Source: Gracilibacillus halotolerans
Lineage (GTDB): Bacteria; Bacillota; Bacilli; Bacillales; Amphibacillaceae
Length of the DNA: 64,000 nt
Direction: 5' to 3'
Assembly (NCBI RefSeq): GCF_014206945.1
Contig: NZ_JACHON010000004.1
Coordinates: 141,209 to 205,208, forward strand
The translations under genes and the position numbers were made by a program. This document shows, one piece after another, positions 1 to 9,252 of the stretch (position 1 is its first letter; the number at the start of each line of letters is the position of its first letter). A model generated the notes under the pieces. It was not told the origin of the DNA. It ran no database searches and saw only the letters and a program-made list of their open reading frames with translations.

Positions 1-7
1 TTATTAA

Positions 8-13
8 CCTCCA
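8..13 (-). promoter_or_regulatory. Ribosome binding site of a gene starting just off the left edge
   Basis: Read leftward, positions 13 to 8 give TGGAGG, followed by seven bases up to the window edge. This is the right spacing for a start codon just outside the window. It implies a minus-strand gene divergent from the AraC regulator, which may control it. The gene itself is not visible. Confidence 0.5.
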
Positions 14-174
14 ATTGTATGATTAATTATCATTATAGAAAGCGATTAATATGAAATGAATAGAGGAAAGTAATCACTTCATGTCAAATAGTATTATTAT
101 AGTCATAATGTAAATTAACATGATATAATCGTTTAACTGTGACATGTCTAAAAGTACGGAGGTTGTATGCAATC

Positions 175-1017
175 ATGAAGAGTCTCGATATTTTTAATAA
201 TTTGTCAGAACAAGTGATGATTCGCATCAATTCATGTAGTGAGGTAAAGCATCCAAATAGTTGGCTGGAACGCAGACAGTATAAAGATTATGACGTATGG
301 TGCATTCAAGAGGGGCAAGTACAAATAACGGTACAAGAGGAGACATTTCTTGCTTCAGAAGGTGACGTGGTTCTTTTTAGTCCGGATGTTGCCTATACTG
401 CTACAACAACAAGTAAATATTGCCGATTTATCTTCATTCATTTTGATTTTAGCCTAGGAAATCATTCTCGTATACTAGATAATTTCAAGCTTTCGGGAAT
501 TTTGAAAGGAGCTATTATTAAAAATGAGAAACGTCTCTTTTTAGAAGCATATGAAAAATATAAACGAAGTGAGGCTATGTCACAGCTTCATTTAAAAGGT
601 AGCTTAACCATTCTTATCGCTAAGATTTTAGAATTATATGGCGATAATTATTATCATGGGGAGTTTATTCCAGTCACAACCACGCCGAAATTAGCGAACT
701 ACAATTATTTGGACAAGATTCTGCCCGTGTTTGATTATGTTGAAAACCACTTACATCAATCTATTTCTATTCGTGAGCTTGCAGAGATAGCTGGCATGTC
801 TGAAAAATATTTCATTACTTATTTTAAACAATCACTAGGTGTAACACCCGGAAATTATATTACTCAATTAAAGATGAATCGAGCGCGAGATTTATTGTAC
901 AGTAAACTCTACTCGATACAGGAAATTGCTAGTATGCTCGGATACCCTGATCCATATAGCTTCTCAAAAGCTTTCAAAAAGTACTATCAAGTGCCTCCGT
1001 CTAAATTTGTTTGGTAA
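175..1017 (+). CDS. AraC family transcriptional regulator with N-terminal cupin domain
   Basis: A 280-residue DNA-binding regulator. Residues about 35-105 form a cupin-like sensory domain (YDVWCIQEGQV, then GDVVLFSPDVAY). Residues about 180-280 hold the paired AraC helix-turn-helices: IRELAEIAGMSEKYF is the first recognition region and IQEIASMLGYPDPYSFSKAF the second. The frame is open back to a GTG at 139, but that codon has no ribosome site. CGGAGG at 157-162 lies 12 bases before the ATG at 175, so I chose 175. Regulators of this layout usually sense a sugar or small metabolite and activate a neighbouring gene, here probably the divergent gene off the left edge. The ligand cannot be read from the sequence. 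Confidence 0.9.
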   Translation: MKSLDIFNNLSEQVMIRINSCSEVKHPNSWLERRQYKDYDVWCIQEGQVQITVQEETFLASEGDVVLFSPDVAYTATTTSKYCRFIFIHFDFSLGNHSRILDNFKLSGILKGAIIKNEKRLFLEAYEKYKRSEAMSQLHLKGSLTILIAKILELYGDNYYHGEFIPVTTTPKLANYNYLDKILPVFDYVENHLHQSISIRELAEIAGMSEKYFITYFKQSLGVTPGNYITQLKMNRARDLLYSKLYSIQEIASMLGYPDPYSFSKAFKKYYQVPPSKFVW

Positions 1018-1123
1018 TTTGGAACGTTCTATCAGGAGAGATGGTTATATCCCCCTTCTCTCCTTTTGTAAACACCAAAATAATCAAGCAAGTCCTAAAT
1101 GTTCCAATACACTATCTAATTCC

Positions 1124-1420
1124 TCAAAAAGGTAACTCCTCATCCGGTATTTCCACAACAACTGATTTTTCTTGCTTTTTTGGTTTATTCTTTTTACTAG
1201 TTCCATGCTGATTGTGTAGCACTTTACCAAACTTGTCTTCATACAATTGACGAATCCACATTTTAACTGGTGCTTTCCACTTTTGATTTGGTGCAGGTAT
1301 ATTTTTCAATAAACTTTTCGGTGACATTCCTAATTCCTTAGCCATTTGTATATCTGTATTATTTAACCGGCATCTCTTTTTGGCATCTTCCCATGCCTGT
1401 GCATTCTTTTTAGTCGCCAC
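1124..1420 (-). CDS. Conserved small protein of unknown function
   Basis: A 98-residue basic protein that I recognise only as a conserved Firmicutes hypothetical. The start is a GTG at 1420, with AAAGGGA eight bases upstream. The first half (AWEDAKKRCRLNNTDIQMAKELGM) looks helical and somewhat helix-turn-helix-like. The middle is Trp/Lys-rich (NQKWKAPVKMWIRQLYEDKFG). The tail is a lysine-rich linker ending in an acidic segment. It lies 15 bases behind the 249-residue gene at 1436-2185 on the same strand, so the two are probably co-transcribed. A nucleic-acid-binding role is possible from charge alone but unproven. Confidence 0.7.
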   Translation of the reverse strand: MATKKNAQAWEDAKKRCRLNNTDIQMAKELGMSPKSLLKNIPAPNQKWKAPVKMWIRQLYEDKFGKVLHNQHGTSKKNKPKKQEKSVVVEIPDEELPF

Positions 1421-1435
1421 TATATGTATCCCTTT

Positions 1436-2185
1436 CTACCATTCTATCGTCTCCGGATATTCCAAATCATATATTATTTCTGTCATATCACAATTATAAT
1501 CTCTTGCTGCTTCTAACACAGCTTCTTTTACATCCTGATATTCTCGACCTTGCTCTGCAATTCTTTTCACCATAATCGTAATGTTCTTATGCCGCTTCTC
1601 GGAATCCATTACAATGAATTTATAATTTAGCTCATCTAAGTATTGCGTTGCGTATCGAGCAGACCAAGTATAATCAACATTCATTAACTTTAGGATTCGA
1701 TTGATCGATGTTGCTGGTATCGTTTCTTTTATACAATTTACTATACTTGCTTGAAAATTGCGTACCGTCGCAATGGAATTATCCCAAATATTCCGGTAAT
1801 CCATTAAAGGTTGATAGTTTCTCACTGCTTGTTTATCTGCATATAGTTTCACGAAATCATTTAAAGCCATTGTAACAAATAAAAGCTCCGGCCAAAGAAT
1901 ATTGCAGGAGAGATAAATATTTTTATCATTTGCTACTACAGATAGTTTTTTCATCTTGTATTCATCCATTCCATTATCAACAAAGGTTAGTTCACGATCA
2001 CCCATTATCGCATGACGAAGATCATAACATAGACCAAGGACTCTTATTCTAGCTCCGGCATAGGAGCCCCATTCCATTTCTTCTCCAACTATCGTGTGAA
2101 GTGACTCGTAAAGTGCTTCCATATCATGAACATCACCACTTATTGTAACACCTGCAAAATGGGGTGTATTTTTAATTTGAATCAT
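1436..2185 (-). CDS. Uncharacterised protein, resembles the DUF6904 family
   Basis: A 249-residue soluble protein with no signal peptide or membrane segment. The N-terminus (IKNTPHFAGVTISGD, later GARIRVLGLCYDLRHAIMGDRE) matches what I remember of DUF6904 proteins, which have no known function. This family call is from memory of the sequence pattern. The start ATG at 2185 follows GGTGAGGGA. The gene is followed after 15 bases by the 98-residue gene on the same strand. The pair sits between a regulator and a START-like gene and may be accessory. No catalytic motif is evident. Confidence 0.7.
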   Translation of the reverse strand: MIQIKNTPHFAGVTISGDVHDMEALYESLHTIVGEEMEWGSYAGARIRVLGLCYDLRHAIMGDRELTFVDNGMDEYKMKKLSVVANDKNIYLSCNILWPELLFVTMALNDFVKLYADKQAVRNYQPLMDYRNIWDNSIATVRNFQASIVNCIKETIPATSINRILKLMNVDYTWSARYATQYLDELNYKFIVMDSEKRHKNITIMVKRIAEQGREYQDVKEAVLEAARDYNCDMTEIIYDLEYPETIEW

Positions 2186-2294
2186 TGATAATCCCTCACC
2201 TATTCTATGAAATAATTAAACTAATTTCATTCTTAATCGTTTGAACATTAAAAAATACTAATTTCATAACAGAAACCTGAACTTAATAAGCTAA

Positions 2295-2750
2295 CTATTC
2301 GTTTTTTTCTGCAATTTCTTTTAATGCTTTAGCTCTAGAGCTTATAAAATCTGTCATATACTTCTCTAAAAACAATTTATCCGCAATTCTGCCGACTAAG
2401 CCAAAAGGTGATCTGTAATCAAACGTATCTATCATTAATGTGCCATTATCCTTTTGTATAAACTCGTGTGTATGGACAAAAGAATGAAAAGCTCCTTTCA
2501 CCATAGTATCGATAAATAAAGTAGGTTTTTCCATCTCAATCACCTTCGCTGTTAGTTTTTGATTGATACCAAAGTGAGTTGCTTCCCAAGTGACCGAATC
2601 ATCTTTTTCTAAAAGGCCTGTAGTAACACCTTCAATAGCTTTTTCCTTCGTTTTGGCACTCGTTTGAATATGTATATCCACATTTCTTGCTAGGTCAAAG
2701 CATACGTCAACTGGCGCTTGGATGAATTGCATATGCTTAATAACAGGCAT
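2295..2750 (-). CDS. SRPBCC (START-like) superfamily protein
   Basis: A 151-residue cytoplasmic protein with the polyketide cyclase/START-like fold signature: an N-terminal strand-helix (IKHMQFIQAPVDVCFDLARNVDIH), central beta strands (VTWEATHFGINQKLTAKVIEME) and a long C-terminal helix (ADKLFLEKYMTDFISSRAKALKEIAEK). Family members bind hydrophobic ligands; no ligand can be inferred here. The frame also has a GTG at 2759, but GAGGTGA sits six bases before the ATG at 2750, so I chose 2750. It stands alone, downstream of the soluble chemoreceptor gene and separated from it by a terminator. Confidence 0.8.
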   Translation of the reverse strand: MPVIKHMQFIQAPVDVCFDLARNVDIHIQTSAKTKEKAIEGVTTGLLEKDDSVTWEATHFGINQKLTAKVIEMEKPTLFIDTMVKGAFHSFVHTHEFIQKDNGTLMIDTFDYRSPFGLVGRIADKLFLEKYMTDFISSRAKALKEIAEKNE

Positions 2751-2821
2751 GTATGTCACCTCATTGAAATGGAATTTGTTATTATTTGTTCCATTATACC
2801 AGTAAAATGAAACAACAAAAT

Positions 2822-2863
2822 AAACCCCAGCTAGGAACTATTTAAGATGTCCGCTAACTGAGG
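2822..2863 (-). terminator. Rho-independent terminator of the soluble chemoreceptor gene
   Basis: On the minus strand CCTCAGTTAGCGGAC pairs with GTTCCTAGCTGGGG around a short AT loop and runs into TTTATTTTG. It lies about 45 bases beyond the stop of the yfmS-like gene. Confidence 0.75.
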
Positions 2864-2908
2864 TGTCGTTGACTCACCCTATGGAGGAGTCTATATTAAT
2901 CTATATCT

Positions 2909-3769
2909 TTAATTTTTTAATTCGATATTTTCACGTGCCAATTCTGCTAAATTATGGATTGTTCCATTAATTTCTTCCATCGTAGCTGTTATTTCTTCAA
3001 TCGAAGCAGATTGATTGTTAGATTCTAGATTAACTTTTTGTATATCCTTTTCTAAGTTTTCAATTACTTCTTTAATTTGATTCGTTATACCATGTATTTC
3101 TTGTACACTATTTTTTGAATTCGTAGCCATTTTCCTAATCTCATCTGCAACGACACCAAATCCTTTTCCATGTTCTCCCGCACGTGCTGATTCAATAGCT
3201 GCATTTAGTCCAAGTAAATTACTTTGATCTGCAGTATCTCTAACGACTTTTGAAACATTTTCAATAAGATCAACGCTATGTGTTACTTCACTTGCTTTTT
3301 CAGAAACCAGGCCTATATTGGAAGCCAGTTCATTGACTGACCCTGCCATTTCCTGAACTGTATTGGTTACATCATCAATTACACTAGATAAACTGCCAGC
3401 TATCTCTGAGAGTTTATTCGCGTTTTCAACGTTGAGTCCGACACCAATACCACCTATTACGTTTCCTTGTTCATCGTGCACAGGTATAGCACGAGAAACT
3501 AAATTGATTCCTAGTATTTCAGCAGGGACAATCATAGCTTGATTTTTATTTTCACGTATGGCATTTGTTATAATATCACCATCTATTAACGGGTCTCCAG
3601 GATTCACGTTAAGGGAAAATGTTTTAGCTGGAATATTCAATAATAACTTCTCTCTATCATAGATTCCAATAGTTATATCATCATTCACTAAATACTGAAG
3701 ATAAGGGGCTACGTGAATAAAAGATTGTAGAACTGGGTGTACATCTTGTTGTACTATGGATTCTTGCAT
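2909..3769 (-). CDS. yfmS: Soluble methyl-accepting chemotaxis-type protein, YfmS-like
   Basis: A 286-residue cytoplasmic chemoreceptor with no membrane segment, the same length as B. subtilis YfmS as I recall it. Residues 1-120 form a PAS/Cache-like sensory domain ([33 protein letters not shown]). Residues 120-286 are the helical signalling hairpin. The hallmark tip [19 protein letters not shown] begins at residue 181 and continues into the [15 protein letters not shown] segment. It probably feeds CheA/CheW or CheV in response to an intracellular cue. GAGAGGACG precedes the ATG. An ACCGATAT element upstream resembles a sigma-D -10 box, fitting control with the motility genes. Confidence 0.85.
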   Translation of the reverse strand: MQESIVQQDVHPVLQSFIHVAPYLQYLVNDDITIGIYDREKLLLNIPAKTFSLNVNPGDPLIDGDIITNAIRENKNQAMIVPAEILGINLVSRAIPVHDEQGNVIGGIGVGLNVENANKLSEIAGSLSSVIDDVTNTVQEMAGSVNELASNIGLVSEKASEVTHSVDLIENVSKVVRDTADQSNLLGLNAAIESARAGEHGKGFGVVADEIRKMATNSKNSVQEIHGITNQIKEVIENLEKDIQKVNLESNNQSASIEEITATMEEINGTIHNLAELARENIELKN

Positions 3770-3827
3770 ATTTTACGTCCTCTCGTTACTTTTAAATTTT
3801 ATGTAGAAATTTTAATCTTACCTTTTA

Positions 3828-3835
3828 ATATCGGT
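3828..3835 (-). promoter_or_regulatory. Possible sigma-D -10 element for the yfmS-like gene
   Basis: The minus strand reads ACCGATAT, one base from the sigma-D consensus GCCGATAT, 59 bases before the start codon. The -35 position holds TTTA instead of TAAA at 15-base spacing, so the promoter call is tentative. Confidence 0.4.
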
Positions 3836-3953
3836 TATTTATAATAAATGTAAAGTAGTTATTAAATATTAGGTGAGAAAAATCTAATTTCTAATGAGAT
3901 AAGTCAAAAGCTAGACACAAACTTGAAATGTAACAGGAAAACTGTCCATAAAA

Positions 3954-3990
3954 AAACTCTCCTGCCTAAAAGACAGAAGAGTTTATTTCC
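3954..3990 (-). terminator. Terminator of the cold-shock gene
   Basis: On the minus strand AAACTCTTCTGTCT pairs, with two G-U pairs, with AGGCAGGAGAGTTT, followed by a T run. It begins a few bases after the csp stop codon. Confidence 0.85.
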
Positions 3991-3996
3991 AACTAA

Positions 3997-4197
3997 TTAT
4001 GCTTTAACAACGTTAGTTGCTTGTGGTCCACGGTTTCCTTCTTCGATATCGAAAGTAACTTTTTGACCTTCATCTAAAGATTTGAATCCGTCGCCTTGAA
4101 TTGCTGAGAAGTGTACGAATACATCGTCTCCACCTTCAACTTCGATGAAACCGAAACCTTTATCTGCGTTAAACCATTTTACTGAACCTGTGTTCAT
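3997..4197 (-). CDS. Cold-shock protein, CspA/CspB family
   Basis: A 66-residue single cold-shock domain that binds single-stranded RNA/DNA and acts as an RNA chaperone. RNP1 (KGFGFI, residues 13-18) and RNP2 (VFVHF, 26-30) are intact, and the C-terminus [14 protein letters not shown] is typical of Bacillus CspB/CspD. The frame remains open 39 codons further upstream, but that is leader: GGAGG lies just before the ATG at 4197 and family members are 65-67 residues. The upstream interval of more than 100 bases would give a long 5' leader, as in temperature-regulated csp genes. It has its own terminator and is probably monocistronic. Confidence 0.95.
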   Translation of the reverse strand: MNTGSVKWFNADKGFGFIEVEGGDDVFVHFSAIQGDGFKSLDEGQKVTFDIEEGNRGPQATNVVKA

Positions 4198-4385
4198 AAA
4201 AAAACCTCCATGTGCTTGTTGCACGTTTATTACTTTGTTGTTCTGATAAAATTCAAGACAATGATATACTTTGGTTAAGTTATGACAGAGGTCCTGTATT
4301 ACTAGCACGAACAATTAAGTTAAACATAGTATAGCACGTATGATTTAAAAAAGATAGTATTTTCTTTCATAATCGTTATTTTATA

Positions 4386-5456
4386 TTATTGACCATATAT
4401 TTCTTCAGAAGTTAAGTAACCGTCCTTAATAATTGTTTCATCGATATTGTCTTTTGTTACAATGATAGGTTCAAGTAATGTTGCAGGAACATTGATTTTT
4501 CCATTGTCTATATTAGTTTCGGTTGAAATAGATTCCCCATTTGCATATTTAATAGCTATTTCTGCTGCTTGCTCTGCTAATAAATGGATTGGTTTATACA
4601 CAGTCATTGATTGTGTGCCGTCTACAATACGTTTGATAGCACTTAATTCGGCGTCCTGACCAGATATTGGTACACTTCCAGCTAACCCCTGGTCTGATAA
4701 TGCTTCAATCGCTCCTCCAGCAGTACCATCATTAGCAGCTATAACAGCATCTACTTTTTCACCATTGCGTAAGACATCTTGCATATTCTCTTTGGCAATA
4801 ATAGGATTCCAATCTTCTGTATATCGATCAAAAACCAAATTTATTTTCCCTTCGTCGATAAGTGGCTGTAATATATTCATACTTCCTTGTCGTAAGAGGA
4901 TAGCATTATTATCCGTCTCTGCACCACCAATATAAGCAAAGTTTCCTTCTGATATTTCCTCAATAATCCCAGTTGCTTGTAATTCTCCAACTTTCTCATT
5001 ATCAAAAGAAATATAATGATCGACATCAGCGTTACGGATTAAGCGGTCATAGGAAATAACCTTTACATCCTTCTCGTGTGCCATTTTCACTATTTCGGAA
5101 GTAGTTTCTGCATTCGTTGGTACAATAACTAAAATATCGACTCCCTCTTCAATTAACAGCTCGACTAGTGAAATTTGAATTTGATCACTACCATTAGCGG
5201 CTAATGTTTTTACATTACCACCCAACTCTTTAACTTTCTCTTCAAATAATTCCTTATCCCTGTACCAACGCTCATCTTGTAGGGTATCTAAAACAAAGCC
5301 GATATACGGTTTCTCTTCATCAGACGTCAGTTTTATTCCGTCATCCACTTCCTTATTAACTTGGGAGGGTTGAGACGTACAGCCTACCAAGAATAATGCG
5401 AAAAGTAGCATTGATATAAGGAACGGGAACGGATTACGTGTTGTAATATATCTCAT
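4386..5456 (-). CDS. Sugar-binding lipoprotein, XylF/ChvE-like periplasmic-binding family
   Basis: A 356-residue extracytoplasmic solute-binding lipoprotein. The signal peptide ends in lipobox LVGC with the acylated cysteine at residue 26. The mature part is a Peripla_BP_4 fold beginning EEKPYIGFVLDTLQDERWYRD, with ISYDRLI and DHYISFDNEKVGELQ, hallmarks of XylF/ChvE sugar-binding proteins, and VDAVIAANDGTAGGAIEAL in the second lobe. It follows a membrane chemoreceptor by 16 bases in the same operon, and no permease or ATPase is nearby. It therefore probably serves as a sugar sensor that docks on the receptor, though it may also serve a transporter encoded elsewhere. The sugar is unknown. Confidence 0.85.
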   Translation of the reverse strand: MRYITTRNPFPFLISMLLFALFLVGCTSQPSQVNKEVDDGIKLTSDEEKPYIGFVLDTLQDERWYRDKELFEEKVKELGGNVKTLAANGSDQIQISLVELLIEEGVDILVIVPTNAETTSEIVKMAHEKDVKVISYDRLIRNADVDHYISFDNEKVGELQATGIIEEISEGNFAYIGGAETDNNAILLRQGSMNILQPLIDEGKINLVFDRYTEDWNPIIAKENMQDVLRNGEKVDAVIAANDGTAGGAIEALSDQGLAGSVPISGQDAELSAIKRIVDGTQSMTVYKPIHLLAEQAAEIAIKYANGESISTETNIDNGKINVPATLLEPIIVTKDNIDETIIKDGYLTSEEIYGQ

Positions 5457-5472
5457 TGTTGTCTCCTCTCTA

Positions 5473-7182
5473 TCAAACTTGAAATTTTCTTAATAATTGA
5501 TTCATACTTTCTACCATACGTGATAATGTTTGAGCACTAGCTGAGATATTACCTATGGAACTACTCTGCTCTTGTACAGCGGCGGCTATTTCCTCTGATC
5601 CAGCTGCGGACTCTTCCGAGATTGCTGCAATATGTTCAACAGAAGTGTTTATTTCAAGACTCGACTGTTCAAAGTACGTAAATGTTGATGCAATCTTGTC
5701 AATACGTTCACTCATGTCATCCACTTTGTCTTTAATATCAATAAAGTATTCATTCGTTAATTCAAGTTCTTCTGTTCCTTTTTGTGCTTCATCATAGCCT
5801 TCTTTTAATTGTTGAGACATAAAGGTTGTATCTTCTTTAATACTGAAAACAATCTCTGAAATCGATTCCACAGAGCCTGCAACTTCCTCAGCCAACTTTC
5901 TCACTTCATCCGCAACGACTGCGAAACCTTTTCCAGATTCACCTGCTCTTGCCGCTTCTATTGATGCATTTAAAGCTAATAGATTTGTCTGCTCTGCAAC
6001 GGATTTAATTACGGAAACAATATCTGTAATTGAATTGGTCTTATCCTCTAATGTCTTTACGCTTGTAACAGAAGCTTCCACTACTTCATTGATACGATTG
6101 ATTTGGGTTAATGATTGTTTCATTTGATGATTACCTTTAACAGAGGAATCTTGTACTCCATTAGAAAATTCCACCAGTTCTTCACTATGCTTCGTTGCTT
6201 CTTGGATTTTCAAACTTAATGTATTTGTATTTTGTGAAATGCTTGTTGCTTCATGAGCTTGACTACTAGTTCCTGAAGCGAATTCCTCAATAGTTGTAGC
6301 TATTTGATCACTGCCTGTCTTTACCTCTTCTGTTGATACAGACATAATGTTGCTATGTTGATCTACTTCTGCCGATAAGTTAGCAATTTCTTTAATCATA
6401 TTGCGTAAACTATCACCCATATGATTAATAGAATTAGCAAGCTGTCCAACTTCATCATTTCCTTTATAAGAAAGCTTGGAAGTTTGTAAATTACCGGATG
6501 CAATTTGATTGCTCACTGAAACGATTTTATTTAAATTACTACTAATTCTCCTGCTAATTAATATGAGCAGAGCGTAGGATAGGATAACGGTTAGCGTTCC
6601 AATGACTACTAGAAGCTTCGTCGTCGTGTTAATACTTGATTGTGCTTGATTTAGTGCGACTTGGTTTGACTCGGCAGCAACTTTTTTTAACTGTTCTCCT
6701 AATTGCTTCGTGTCTTCTTTTAATTCATTTGTTGCAACCTGCAAATCTTTATACTGCTCTGTATCTATTTGCTTTACTTGTGGCACAACGACACTAAAAA
6801 AGTATTGATCCAACTCATTATTGTTTGCAATAATTTGGTTAAATAAATCTAGTTGATCTTGACTTTCTAATTTCCCTTTGAGGGATTTTGCTGTATCGAC
6901 AAACTGTTTACTAGAAGTTAAATATATTTCTAGCTTTTCTTCATCCTCTTCCACGAGATAATCAGGAATTTGGATATATTTTTCGTTAAAGAACGAAACT
7001 AACTCAGATGAATCAATCGCTATTTCATTTGTTGACGCTGTTTCATCCATCGTTAAATTCGTTTGGTTTAATAAATATAAAGTCAACAAGATAGAGGCAA
7101 TAAAAATAATAACCGTGATGGAGAGAATGAATCCATACTTTGTCCCAATTCTAATGTTGCTCCATTTCCATTTTCTTAACAC
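5473..7182 (-). CDS. Methyl-accepting chemotaxis protein (transmembrane)
   Basis: A 569-residue receptor. TM1 is about residues 16-38, an extracellular helical sensor domain spans about 40-190, TM2 is about 190-210 and a HAMP linker follows ([22 protein letters not shown]). The long methylated helical hairpin carries the conserved tip [19 protein letters not shown]. Gln/Glu pairs near residues 285-310 and 520-545 are candidate methylation sites. It starts at a GTG with GGGAGG seven bases upstream. It is the first gene of an operon with a sugar-binding lipoprotein, so it probably senses ligand-loaded binding protein. A sigma-D-like promoter precedes it. Confidence 0.9.
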   Translation of the reverse strand: MLRKWKWSNIRIGTKYGFILSITVIIFIASILLTLYLLNQTNLTMDETASTNEIAIDSSELVSFFNEKYIQIPDYLVEEDEEKLEIYLTSSKQFVDTAKSLKGKLESQDQLDLFNQIIANNNELDQYFFSVVVPQVKQIDTEQYKDLQVATNELKEDTKQLGEQLKKVAAESNQVALNQAQSSINTTTKLLVVIGTLTVILSYALLILISRRISSNLNKIVSVSNQIASGNLQTSKLSYKGNDEVGQLANSINHMGDSLRNMIKEIANLSAEVDQHSNIMSVSTEEVKTGSDQIATTIEEFASGTSSQAHEATSISQNTNTLSLKIQEATKHSEELVEFSNGVQDSSVKGNHQMKQSLTQINRINEVVEASVTSVKTLEDKTNSITDIVSVIKSVAEQTNLLALNASIEAARAGESGKGFAVVADEVRKLAEEVAGSVESISEIVFSIKEDTTFMSQQLKEGYDEAQKGTEELELTNEYFIDIKDKVDDMSERIDKIASTFTYFEQSSLEINTSVEHIAAISEESAAGSEEIAAAVQEQSSSIGNISASAQTLSRMVESMNQLLRKFQV

Positions 7183-7221
7183 ATGATGGCCTCCCTATAT
7201 ATATTTTGTCTGTCCACGTAT

Positions 7222-7248
7222 TTATCGACAATTTTCTACATTTATTTA
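7222..7248 (-). promoter_or_regulatory. Sigma-D type promoter of the chemoreceptor operon
   Basis: The minus strand reads TAAA, 15 bases, then GTCGATAA, close to the flagellar/chemotaxis sigma-D consensus TAAA-N15-GCCGATAT. It lies about 40 bases before the GTG start of the receptor. The match of promoter class to gene function strengthens the call. Confidence 0.65.
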
Positions 7249-7369
7249 GTGTCATTTTCATACAATTTATTATGTTGCTGTATCGTTTAGAAGTCTGAAA
7301 GAGAGGAATGTTTTCGAAAAAGCATTCATGCAGTTTGGAGAAGGTGCAAAAAAGAATTTAAAAAAACTA
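7249..7369. other. Non-coding part of the interval between the chemoreceptor and arsC
   Basis: No credible gene lies between 7183 and 7499. Besides the sigma-D-like promoter and the ars terminator, an imperfect palindrome at about 7309-7330 (GAATG and CATTC arms around TTTTCGAAAA) is the only structure I see; its role is unknown. Confidence 0.4.
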
Positions 7370-7400
7370 AAAAGGCCATGAGCTATGCTCACAGCCTATA
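7370..7400 (-). terminator. Terminator of the ars operon
   Basis: The minus strand forms AGGCTGTGAGC / GCTCATGGCCT with a three-base loop, followed by TTTTTAG. It is about 100 bases beyond the arsC stop. Confidence 0.75.
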
Positions 7401-7499
7401 ATTCTTCATATCCTAAAATTTTATAATGTACTGTTACATTCATGCTGTCTGCTAACTAACAAAACGCTTAGCATCAACTAGAGTGCAAGCGTCACCTAT

Positions 7500-7919
7500 C
7501 TACTCTCCAGTCTCAGCAAATGTTTTAATTCTCTCTTCGATTTCATTACGCACTCGTCGGAATACTTCCCATTTCTCTTCGTCAGTTCCTTCAGCTTTTG
7601 CTGGGTCATCAAATCCCCAATGCCATCTCGTTACGTGTGAAGGTGTTACAGGACACTTATCTTTAGCATCACCACATAATGTAATGACTAAATCTGCTCG
7701 ATTTAATAGTTCAGTATCAATAATATCCGACGTTTGTTTTGTTATATCAATCTCTACCTCTTCCATTGCCTTTACTGCTTTCGGGTTTAGCCCGTGTGCT
7801 TCAATACCTGCTGAGTATACATCATACTCGTTTTCTAAATATTTCTTCCCAAAACCTTCTGCCATTTGACTACGACACGAGTTCCCTGTGCAAAGAAAAT
7901 AAATGATTTTTTTCGACAT
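7500..7919 (-). CDS. arsC: Arsenate reductase, thioredoxin-coupled (low-MW phosphatase fold)
   Basis: A 139-residue ArsC of the B. subtilis/S. aureus type, which reduces arsenate to arsenite for export. The P-loop cysteine C10 and R16 form the CX5R motif (CTGNSCR). The redox relay cysteines C82 and C89 are present (LCGDAKDKC), as is DPAKAEG carrying the general-acid Asp region. Length and spacing are exactly canonical. It is the last gene of arsR-arsB-arsC, 15 bases behind arsB, with an AAGGGG ribosome site. Confidence 0.96.
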   Translation of the reverse strand: MSKKIIYFLCTGNSCRSQMAEGFGKKYLENEYDVYSAGIEAHGLNPKAVKAMEEVEIDITKQTSDIIDTELLNRADLVITLCGDAKDKCPVTPSHVTRWHWGFDDPAKAEGTDEEKWEVFRRVRNEIEERIKTFAETGE

Positions 7920-7934
7920 AGTTTCTACCCCTTT

Positions 7935-9233
7935 TTAAATAAACGTTAATGTTACATAAAGTCCTAGTAATGTGATAAACAATATCGGTATCGTTAAAAT
8001 GATTCCTGTTTTAAAATATGTTCCCCACGAAATTTTTACCCCTTTTTGTGATAACACATGTAACCATAGTAATGTAGCTAAAGAACCGATTGGAGTTATC
8101 TTTGGTCCCAAGTCTGAACCAATCACATTCGCGTAGATAAGTGCTTCTCGTATAACACCTGTTGTATCAGTATCTGCGATTGCAATAGCATCTATCATAA
8201 CGGTAGGCATATTATTCATTACAGACGATAGAATAGCCGCTATAAAGCCCATAACCATCGTTGCAACGAACAATCCTTGATCAGCTGCAGCTTGAATCAA
8301 ACTCGTCAATATATCGGTTAATCCTACATTTCGCAAACCAAAAACAACGACATACATACCAATTGAAAAGAAAACAATATTCCATGGTGCTCCTTTTATC
8401 ACAGTTGGTACATGCACAGCAGGACTGTTTTTGGCTATTATTATAAAGATAATTGCGATGATCCCCGCAATAAAGGATACTGGCATCCCAATGAACTCAC
8501 TAACAAAGTAACCGGTTAGAAGTAACGCTAACACATACCACGATAGGTGGAACATTTTCTTATCCCGTATTGCTTCCACAGGATTCCTTAAATGTGAGAC
8601 ATTATACTCTCTAGGAATACTTTTTCTAAAATATAGGAGCAACACAGTTATCGTAGCGATTAATGAGAATAAATTCGGTATAATCATTCTTAAAGCATAC
8701 TCTACGAAACCTATTCCAAAAAAATCGGCTGAAACAATATTCACTAAATTACTAATAACAAATGGTAAGGATGTTGTATCCGCAATAAAACCGCTTGCCA
8801 TTATAAAGGGAAAAATCATTTTCTCTTTAAATTGGAGATTTCGCACCATGGCAAGTACAATCGGTGTCAGTATCAATGCAGCACCATCATTAGCAAAAAA
8901 TGCTGCGACAACTGCACCTAACAAACTGACATAAACAAACATTTTAAGTCCATTACCGCCTGCTAATCTGGCCATATGCAGTGCTGCCCATTCAAACATA
9001 CCAATCTCATCTAATATTAGTGATATCAAAATAATTGCAACAAATGCCAATGTAGCATTCCATACAATCCCTGTTACTTCTACTACATCACCGAAGCTAA
9101 CAACACCTGTAATTAATGCGATAAGAGCACCAGCACATGCTGACCATCCAATCGATAATCCTTTAGGTTGCCAGATGACGAGCACGAGGGTACCGACAAA
9201 AATCAGGATTGCTAGAATTAGTGTTAAAGACAT
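7935..9233 (-). CDS. arsB: Arsenite efflux membrane protein ArsB (ArsB/NhaD family)
   Basis: A 432-residue polytopic transporter with about 12 hydrophobic segments that extrudes arsenite. Recognisable ArsB features are [45 protein letters not shown], and the C-terminal [14 protein letters not shown] with [22 protein letters not shown]. Length equals the family norm of about 430. It lies 19 bases behind arsR and in front of arsC. No arsA ATPase is present, so export would be driven by membrane potential. The homologue is ArsB and not the unrelated Acr3. Confidence 0.96.
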   Translation of the reverse strand: MSLTLILAILIFVGTLVLVIWQPKGLSIGWSACAGALIALITGVVSFGDVVEVTGIVWNATLAFVAIILISLILDEIGMFEWAALHMARLAGGNGLKMFVYVSLLGAVVAAFFANDGAALILTPIVLAMVRNLQFKEKMIFPFIMASGFIADTTSLPFVISNLVNIVSADFFGIGFVEYALRMIIPNLFSLIATITVLLLYFRKSIPREYNVSHLRNPVEAIRDKKMFHLSWYVLALLLTGYFVSEFIGMPVSFIAGIIAIIFIIIAKNSPAVHVPTVIKGAPWNIVFFSIGMYVVVFGLRNVGLTDILTSLIQAAADQGLFVATMVMGFIAAILSSVMNNMPTVMIDAIAIADTDTTGVIREALIYANVIGSDLGPKITPIGSLATLLWLHVLSQKGVKISWGTYFKTGIILTIPILFITLLGLYVTLTFI

Positions 9234-9252
9234 TAGTATTCCCCCTTGCTCC

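Noticed and set aside
4198..4314. 39-residue N-terminal extension of the cold-shock protein
   Set aside because: Family proteins are 65-67 residues and the ribosome site sits at the internal ATG; the rest is a leader.
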